Source: Desulfocapsa sp.
GTDB taxonomy: Bacteria > Desulfobacterota > Desulfobulbia > Desulfobulbales > Desulfocapsaceae
NCBI GenBank assembly: GCA_030145625.1
Contig: JAQYVF010000031.1
Span: forward strand, 1-48,209
DNA: 48,209 nt
Direction: 5' to 3'
Shown here: piece after piece, positions 44,301 through 48,209 of the stretch
How the letters are laid out: each line of letters opens with the position of its first letter
Numbering within the stretch: position 1 is the stretch's first letter
The notes under the pieces: generated by a model
Databases searched by the model: none
The model's input: the letters and a program-made list of their open reading frames with translations, nothing else
What the model was told of the DNA's origin: nothing
Position numbers and translations under genes: made by a program

Positions 44301-44519
44301 TGCTGTCACCTGGCGTAATACGCCCCTTGCTGTGCATACCTTATAGGAAATCTGCATAACCGAGCAGGAGAACCTGGTAAACTCGATATCACTGTACGTA
44401 CCGAGGGTACTGCACCGAGTTGGCCTAATAGTTTCTGTTGCAGCACATGCTATTACGGCTGTAATGGCCAGAACTACTATACAGAAAAGAGTCGCTAGGC
44501 TTATACGAAATGTCCTCAT
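38346..44519 (-). CDS. Giant secreted subtilase with VWA domain, catalytic Asp replaced by Glu
   Basis: The start is set at the ATG at 44519 (2057 residues), five to six bases after AAGGAG; a signal peptide follows (ATLFCIVVLAITAVIACAA). An N-terminal region of about 450 residues precedes a subtilisin-type S8 domain with His583 (AAHGTHVAG), an oxyanion Asn in TSANNG and Ser879 (GGTSMAAPA). The first catalytic motif, normally VxDTG, reads GICEYGLDGTH, so the Asp is Glu558. A beta-rich module (about 775-865, FQLTFNGSTTANINFDADA) is inserted between the Asn and Ser blocks. CARDB-like sequence follows. A von Willebrand A domain starts at about 1305 with an intact MIDAS (DRSGSM, Asp1309). IPT-like segments lie near the C-terminus. 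A cell-surface or secreted protease-adhesin is inferred. The two halves are in one unbroken frame. Confidence 0.9.
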   Translation of the reverse strand: MRTFRISLATLFCIVVLAITAVIACAATETIRPTRCSTLGTYSDIEFTRFSCSVMQISYKVCTARGVLRQVTAKVPLKPMHQIRLAKAQASRHPFTMFFKESRSEIQYVLMESKRNTYDIPLREAKNMVIKTWTVPKGAFLPRTVIRRVKSPAYFLLIDKKKKRTLYRYDRLTRFPKWIAIGNCKTETEDPSPTIEMVTKDIPFTIDGDNSVPFQLFNVLAPGNLTISVEWTGESNTLQAVLTGRRRPSLADPASPYDEKTGTSPLSLSYTVTDADLARGVAWRLALYDMTGNGSAQGVMHITYPYDAGLDSDFQREKVPLRSGDHWPSAYLHSQFVDTLQASSLKSKHGIISLARPLTCKKRWHIEQQKIRMTSPLPRFRSYGSVNKESALSSPELSGVFRNFTPLEPEDKIDPNVLLRNYARYLIEQIDIDTPKNYVLDSSGKIRVSVLFSGDVDYVRVKQIASASPCTLEAQGDHYYVGTCSADEIVDLAENDEVEWIGPGPAPHLITNDNTRPFMHVDDVQDAQTNVAGDLVLVGGMPNYTGLTGIGVNIGICEYGLDGTHDDLAANIVLDDPSTSAAHGTHVAGIAAGNGIRSSQNDINGNPNNGTPFQFRGMAPEAGLIDGPDSCGLNGISKYIADHSMDLSTHSHILGTVGDYSAGERIVDQAIHGGASYNGKSIPRKPSIGTSANNGRDNPQYGDLRGYYSILNQAKNALILGNWFRSNNRLGDGSSMGPTHDGRIKPDVVAPGTSIRSTWTDENEIQRVSIENGTPTTGTFQLTFNGSTTANINFDADAATVKSRLEALGNIPAGDIATWGGPLPGDRIEVRFDNSFAGTNVADMTVVGTGLNNGATVLVNVARTGHDNRQGYTWMGGTSMAAPATAGVYALMLEAWQNTYSTPLGTNISDNPPYPSTLRAITIQTARDEVAANVRAAASADIDSDNNQANGNDGLGIPSATAGPDFATGWGNVDALAAVELIRENRLVDGLPIPNHIIQDAVTQSVQKEYDFVVDAVGPLRLTLAWDDKEGAVQTPGTSPTLVNDLDLELVAPDNTIYYPWQLGQSITDINGNPLTDAQQIAGTAIIVTPTIPAGNPSNVDEYVQANDLTGNGTWVATQGKDHLNNVEQVFVQNVPVGQVGHWKARVTGFDVPQAYQDYSLVGFPYPDLAELEVLCDDRVTIQALNTNMTFTWSVENNGAKSTGSNFGYRILLSDDVYLGGDVVLTDTAQQMFNPMAINGSVSHTSTVQISQANADALLGAGTTVNDLLENDVFILIQVDHNNDVLEHKEINLALAQVARVADVVLVFDRSGSMAGNVPVSSGEQMKIDVLKNSANLFLDLMRLDAQDRLAQVSFSGDIGAQSITVDFGPTDQLTDFGAGNIGDMRTAVQNLTAAGSTDIRGALQKALDVMTSGTTAGRRKAIVFFSDGKKTSGGNPSEAAFLQQFDANDINVYSVGFGTVGGDAYTGIDINLLQLLANSTADGFFHVTQSSLGLDKFFVNAVAGATNSDMIIDPVATLAPGEQHVIEIPINRKDYGTTFIATWDTPSEKLNLSVTSPEGVTINRSNAHLFGGKVTAITKSSYNLLKIGYPLITGASVEHGGMWKMTISNPSSHPVQYSSSVMSESSIHMSMNLPLPSGGSYWAPGAAIPLKIDLTEEKQSPITTANVVVTVNVPLINVGNFLSSAGITQQQLDKIPKEIKGDLLSVEQRMMMAFQREFGDLPQFRKDLKPVPVKLSEKAGTYYERFRETEIAGYYQFTSVARGIAECDPFRRETVHGLAIGMKIDEKNPEIDITPDESTPDGGGVTVTVTPVSVGGSLIGPGHSDSITISSDGFLKSTSTVTDNLDGSYSQTFVPSRAKMGTIVVMYGDMPLAQIPVSLTIPTVASVKPEIIDAGRDQAISIGVDKGTFREVREVILVSGKTRIPLKEVKPDPRRKSITAIIPKGTAPGTYGVYLKSARYRGLSKQSHYVQIIDPEHKVPVSSRAFNTRLAMLKESKSRSQSTRLIGLMLRDLRDAHVHREIPLGAWKERQQSLLKILVNKKGDAAVDISPLGKRD

Positions 44520-44873
44520 GGGTACTCCTTGTTCATTAAGAATAAAAGACATCCTATTTCTATAAGGACCATCTCAAAAGCTACCGGTTCTGCAAAAAAC
44601 CTTGAATGTAAGGTACATCACATTGATATAAACTATAAAAACTTCACCCAGTAGGCATAGTCTACAACTAAAAAAGTAACAAACTGGTAACAAGTGAAAA
44701 AAATGTCACCTTATCTCTTTTTACTACATTTTCTGTTTGGGATCGAAGAAAGGCAAAAGCTCGAACTTAAGGAAATAATAGATCTGGAATGATTTTAGAA
44801 GAAGTATTTTTTTGGAATATATTTCTTTAAAACTGGTACGTTAATATGATTTGAGCCCGTATTCCCAGGATCA
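44520..44873. other. Intergenic region upstream of the subtilase gene
   Basis: The 354-bp AT-rich region lies between the subtilase start and the MFS transporter stop, both on the minus strand. No gene, clear promoter pair or hairpin with a T-run is seen; the subtilase promoter must be here. Confidence 0.5.
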
Positions 44874-46052
44874 TCAACCCTTGGCGATTTGCCTGAGAAA
44901 CAACCAGGCCACCGGTGGTAAGATCAGCGCAAAAACAGCGCAAAGGAGCAGAAAAGCCTGCTGCACACCAACGTTATCGGCAAGCATACCGATCAGTGGG
45001 CCAGTGCAAACGAAGCTGAGGCGAAAGACAAGCGACTGCAGGGAGAGGATTCCGGCACGATTGGCGGAGGGAATTTCCTGTTGGGCGTGGTTGAGCAGCA
45101 TCGGACCGCGTAAACCGCGCATACTGGTCAGCAGGTAGTAGAAAAGAAAACCCCAGAGTCCACCAACCAGTCCGAGCCCCAGATAACCTGCGACAACCAA
45201 TAGAATGAACAGCAGTACCATACGCCGGTCACCCAGTTTTAGATGACTGCGGTAGCTGGCCAGGGCAAACAGGGCAACGCTCAGGTTGGCGACGGCCCAG
45301 ATCGGTCCGAACCAGGCGAGCGGAACACCACCGTCCTGCATGTAAGGCTGAATCAGCCAAACCGGATAGAAGGAAGCCATCCCCAGTACCAGGTTCAAGA
45401 AGATGGTGTAGCGCAACAGCCGATTATCGAGCAGCGCGTAGCGGGTCGACTGCCAGGCTTCAGCAAAATGGCTGGTCGGAGATTTGAATTTTCGCTGTGG
45501 CTCGACCAGGGTACGGGTCAGCAACAAGGCCAGCACCCAGACAACCACCTGAATCAGAAAAGGGAGTAGCGGGGCAGCTGCATAGAGTAGACCGGCAAAG
45601 ATAGCACCGCAGGCCTCGCCACTCTGGCCAAAACCATGCATGCGCCCTTCGTGACTTGCGTAGTGCAGTTCTTCCCCCTCGGCCTTCAGGCTTTCGTAAA
45701 GGAGAGCACTGTCCGAACCACTGATGAAAGAGAAGGAAATCCCGAGGATGATCTCGGCGACCAGCACCTGGGCGAAGGAATCGGCAAAGGAATAGAACCC
45801 CCAGCCGATAATCCCCAGCAGGGAAGCGAAATTAAGGGCGGCACGGTAACCGATCCGGTCACTCAAATAACCGGACGGGTACTCCATAATCACCATAGCA
45901 ACGGAGTAGATACCCTGCAGAAGCAGAATCTGCGTCAGGCTCAAGCCGATCTGATCCTTCCAGAACAGAGTAATGATGGCCATCGGAAAGAGGCTCATCT
46001 TCAGGAAGGAGAAGAGGTAGAGCTTATTGATGTTGGAGTGGAAATTGGTCAT
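44874..46052 (-). CDS. Major facilitator superfamily transporter
   Basis: The 392-residue inner-membrane protein has about twelve hydrophobic segments. The MFS loop 2-3 signature appears as GYLSDRIGYRAALNF, and a second polar loop near the middle is as usual. The family resembles drug/metabolite or sugar efflux MFS proteins. The substrate cannot be told. No ribosome binding site is evident before the ATG. It lies downstream of the DUF1847 gene on the same strand with a gap of 97 bp, so a shared transcript is possible. Confidence 0.88.
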   Translation of the reverse strand: MTNFHSNINKLYLFSFLKMSLFPMAIITLFWKDQIGLSLTQILLLQGIYSVAMVIMEYPSGYLSDRIGYRAALNFASLLGIIGWGFYSFADSFAQVLVAEIILGISFSFISGSDSALLYESLKAEGEELHYASHEGRMHGFGQSGEACGAIFAGLLYAAAPLLPFLIQVVVWVLALLLTRTLVEPQRKFKSPTSHFAEAWQSTRYALLDNRLLRYTIFLNLVLGMASFYPVWLIQPYMQDGGVPLAWFGPIWAVANLSVALFALASYRSHLKLGDRRMVLLFILLVVAGYLGLGLVGGLWGFLFYYLLTSMRGLRGPMLLNHAQQEIPSANRAGILSLQSLVFRLSFVCTGPLIGMLADNVGVQQAFLLLCAVFALILPPVAWLFLRQIAKG

Positions 46053-46149
46053 GGTCTGAAAAATCGCCGATTACACGTCAGTATCAATACGCTCTAAAAG
46101 ATATCGCCATTATCCCTCTTCAGAAGAAAGAGTAGGCGTGTAATCTGTG

Positions 46150-46869
46150 CTATTTTTCAACCTCGACCGGTTGGACCTGAAGCCTTTTTTGATAAAAATT
46201 CTGGCCGTAGAGGACACTCACCGGATTATGGCCAGTGACCCGGTCCTTGACAACCAGTGTTGTGACCGGCGCTTCCGAGTATTTGCTGAACAATATGTCA
46301 TGTCCGACGCAGAGGCCAACTATAATGTTCATATCGGTTTGGGCCCGGTTCAGAAGTTTGGCTTGGGCCACCGGATTACATGCCGGTTCAAAGGTGTCCG
46401 GTCGAACCTTGTTGGATTCTTCTAACCCCAATTCCAGCTTGTCGATGCTCCCGGCTTTGCAGCAGACACTGACCGGACCAAAACCCTGGGCCTTAAGGAT
46501 TGATGCCAGTCTGTTGGACTCGTCAAGTAGACCGATACAAGTCGCAATGCCTATTTTTTCGTAGCCCATGAGTTTGGCAAAAGCGATGGTATCCTCAACC
46601 CTGTTCCAACGTGCATTCACTGCCTCGCTTCCCGGAACCGGCTGATAACAAAGGCCTTCCACTTTGGCCGCCACCTTGGCTATTTTAGCATCAACGCCAT
46701 CACCTTTGTACAGTTCAAAACATTCCTGGATCACTTCCAGGTGATCCTTTGAAGGACAATTTCCTGGTTGAGGAGGCATGGTTTCAGAATCATTGCTCCA
46801 GCAATTCGTTTCACCGCTCTTCTGCCAGGTTTTGCTGCACTTACTGCAGGAAAAGTTTGTGTTTTTCAT
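46150..46869 (-). CDS. DUF1847 cysteine-rich metal-binding-type protein
   Basis: The start is set at the ATG at 46869 (239 residues); a GTG seven codons upstream is possible. The N-terminus SCSKCSKTWQ and TNCWSN form a zinc- or iron-sulfur-type cysteine cluster. Further conserved cysteines lie in GIATCIGLLDES, VSVCCKAGSID, FEPACNPVAQA and IVGLCVGHDILF, as in the DUF1847 family of strict anaerobes. The function is not known to me; the cysteine pattern points to a metal or cluster site. The family often neighbours flavoproteins, and one lies 294 bp away here. Confidence 0.87.
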   Translation of the reverse strand: MKNTNFSCSKCSKTWQKSGETNCWSNDSETMPPQPGNCPSKDHLEVIQECFELYKGDGVDAKIAKVAAKVEGLCYQPVPGSEAVNARWNRVEDTIAFAKLMGYEKIGIATCIGLLDESNRLASILKAQGFGPVSVCCKAGSIDKLELGLEESNKVRPDTFEPACNPVAQAKLLNRAQTDMNIIVGLCVGHDILFSKYSEAPVTTLVVKDRVTGHNPVSVLYGQNFYQKRLQVQPVEVEK

Positions 46870-47162
46870 CTTTATGGCTACCCACTCCACTCTTAAACGA
46901 ATAAGATACCAGCTCGTTTCTTAGTTACAATATCGAATAGATCCAAAGCGTTGCATAGGTCTCATCCACATTTACCAGGAAAATTACCTTGTTGCCCTCG
47001 GATCATTCCACATTTCCCGGAAGGTGCTTGTTTTATCAAACGTTCCAGTTCATTGACAAGTCTACCGGTGCCCCTTCTCTTAGTAAATTCACTTCATTTG
47101 CGGCCAACAAAGGGTCAAACAAAGACATGCCCATCAATTTCTCAACGAAACAAAGTAGATAT
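46870..47162. other. Intergenic region, no gene seen
   Basis: Between the DUF1847 gene and the flavoprotein gene, both on the minus strand, I see no coding frame or strong hairpin. Confidence 0.4.
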
Positions 47163-47813
47163 CTACTTAAAAAAAGAGGTGCCAATTGCTTCACCTAAAT
47201 TTTTCAACTCAGCTATCTTTTCAGGGTCGTTTTCAAAATCAAATATACCCACGCTCTCTGGAGTTGCATCCTTTCCATAGATCATTTTCAAGCCTGACAC
47301 CTGACATTGGCCATCCTGACCACAACGCACGCAGGGAACATTACCAAGTAAGGATACTCCACCCAAAAAATTCATCCCTTCAGCCATCATATAATGCCTA
47401 ATGGCATCTATGCTGGTTTCAGCGGCAGACGGAATTTGTTCCTGCCGGGAGGGCATGGCACTGGTGACAATGGCTCCACCGGGTTTTCCAGCCATCAGCT
47501 TATTACGATGACGCAATGGATAGAGTCGTTCAATATACGCCTTCGTACGACTGTCAAGAGAGGAGTAAGGAGTAAAACCGGCGATAATCAAGGCATCAGC
47601 CTTGAAGGTTTTTTCAGCCAACATTACCCCATCATCTTTTTTGATACACTTATTGGTTTTGATACATCCCAGACACGCATCACACGGTCCAAAATTATAA
47701 TCACTTAATTTTATAAATTCACTTTTCATACAGGTAGCCTCAAGAACAATTTTCAAGGCCCGATCCGTATTACTGTTTTGTACAGGTGAACCGGAAACAC
47801 CAAGCACTTTCAT
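47163..47813 (-). CDS. Isf-like iron-sulfur flavoprotein
   Basis: The start is set at the ATG at 47813 (216 residues), six bases after GGAG. The FMN loop VSGSPVQNSNTDRA is followed by the compact cluster motif CDACLGCIKTNKC (C-x2-C-x2-C-x5-C), the Isf signature for a 4Fe-4S centre. A second cysteine group, CVRCGQDGQC, lies near residue 165 and is extra to the Isf core. The family reduces flavin, quinones or peroxide/oxygen with electrons from ferredoxin. It is a distant paralogue of the protein at 11476-12120. It is followed, 294 bp on, by the DUF1847 gene. Confidence 0.87.
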   Translation of the reverse strand: MKVLGVSGSPVQNSNTDRALKIVLEATCMKSEFIKLSDYNFGPCDACLGCIKTNKCIKKDDGVMLAEKTFKADALIIAGFTPYSSLDSRTKAYIERLYPLRHRNKLMAGKPGGAIVTSAMPSRQEQIPSAAETSIDAIRHYMMAEGMNFLGGVSLLGNVPCVRCGQDGQCQVSGLKMIYGKDATPESVGIFDFENDPEKIAELKNLGEAIGTSFFK

Positions 47814-47855
47814 TATATTCTCCATTCATAATTTTGATAATTTCAGGTATTTTCT

Positions 47856-48206
47856 TCAAGAATTTTTCTTAAATTTTTTCATTTCATTTTTATGATAAAG
47901 GTCAAAGAAAATCAAACTATTATCCGGTATAACCTGACAATCATCGCATGCCTTTTCGAGACGACGGTTCTCCTTTCGACACAATTTGCACCAATAATAA
48001 ATGACTCGGTAATCCCGCCTGCCAACATATTTCTTAAACCGGCCCCGATACAGCCCTTGCATTTTACCATCAGCATCGTTCGGTTCAACGATCAAGCGTT
48101 CAACAACCTGTCGAATACGCTTGTAACCTGGAGGATCGGACTGCTTCACTTTCTCCAATTTCCGGGAAAAGTGCTTGGTGGGCCGATACAAATTATTGCT
48201 ATTCAT
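47856..48206 (-). CDS. RelE/ParE-superfamily toxin-like protein with Cys4 insert
   Basis: The 116-residue protein has the RelE-fold order: an N-terminal helix pair (HFSRKLEKV, RIRQVVERL), then MQGLYRGRFKKYVG, GRRDYRVIYYW and a final strand NSLIFFDLYHKNE. Basic and aromatic residues of the usual mRNA-cleavage face (Arg, Tyr, His) are present. Between the last two strands sits CKLCRKENRRLEKACDDC, a four-cysteine pattern that probably binds zinc and is unusual for RelE. The ATG is at the window edge, so an earlier start cannot be excluded. No antitoxin gene is downstream; one may lie outside the window upstream. Confidence 0.75.
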   Translation of the reverse strand: MNSNNLYRPTKHFSRKLEKVKQSDPPGYKRIRQVVERLIVEPNDADGKMQGLYRGRFKKYVGRRDYRVIYYWCKLCRKENRRLEKACDDCQVIPDNSLIFFDLYHKNEMKKFKKNS

Positions 48207-48209
48207 TCA

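Overview
The window looks like a chromosomal segment of a Gram-negative anaerobe, most likely a Desulfobacterota (delta-proteobacterial sulfate or sulfur metabolizer, Desulfobulbales-like). The reasons are a signal-peptide-bearing periplasmic cobaltochelatase CbiK behind a cobalamin riboswitch, iron-sulfur flavoproteins of the Isf type, a DUF1847 protein, a c-heme HD-GYP sensor and large DUF4347 and ELWxxDGT surface proteins. The taxonomic call is inference. No rRNA, tRNA or CRISPR array was seen.

Left part (1-13.5 kb). A truncated DUF4347/FN3/Ig surface protein runs off the left edge on the minus strand (1-2403). Next comes a tightly packed minus-strand operon of seven genes (8818 to 2945): DarA-like flavodoxin-fold enzyme, DarB-like KAS III, a small unknown protein, a BtrH-type acyltransferase, ABC ATPase, ABC-2 permease and acyl carrier protein. 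This is the core of a dialkylresorcinol/flexirubin-type lipid pathway with its own exporter and acyltransferase. A SpoIIE phosphatase lies just upstream, and a STAS protein faces away from it. A 141-bp MITE with perfect terminal inverted repeats sits between those two and ends a few bases before the STAS ribosome binding site. An Isf-like flavoprotein and riboswitch-controlled cbiK follow.

Middle (13.7-30 kb). An Sfp-type phosphopantetheinyl transferase and a single-module A-T-R NRPS are divergent around a 12-copy heptamer repeat. The transferase could activate both the NRPS carrier domain and the ACP of the operon. Then come an amino acid permease, a transglutaminase-like protein, a Cdd1-like protein, an O-methyltransferase and an orphan ParA. 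After these is a full-length AdhE homologue that has lost the aldehyde dehydrogenase cysteine and two of four iron ligands. It is followed by a double substrate-binding protein paired with a hybrid histidine kinase.

Right part (30-48.2 kb). This holds an ELWxxDGT repeat protein, fragments of IS3 and IS256 transposases, an M48 protease, a c-heme HD-GYP protein, XdhC and two secreted unknown proteins. It also holds a 2057-residue surface subtilase with a von Willebrand A domain whose catalytic Asp is replaced by Glu. The end carries an MFS transporter, a DUF1847 protein, a second Isf-like flavoprotein and a RelE-like toxin with a Cys4 insert. Several starts were moved from the longest ORF to the site with a ribosome binding site or signal peptide; each entry says so.
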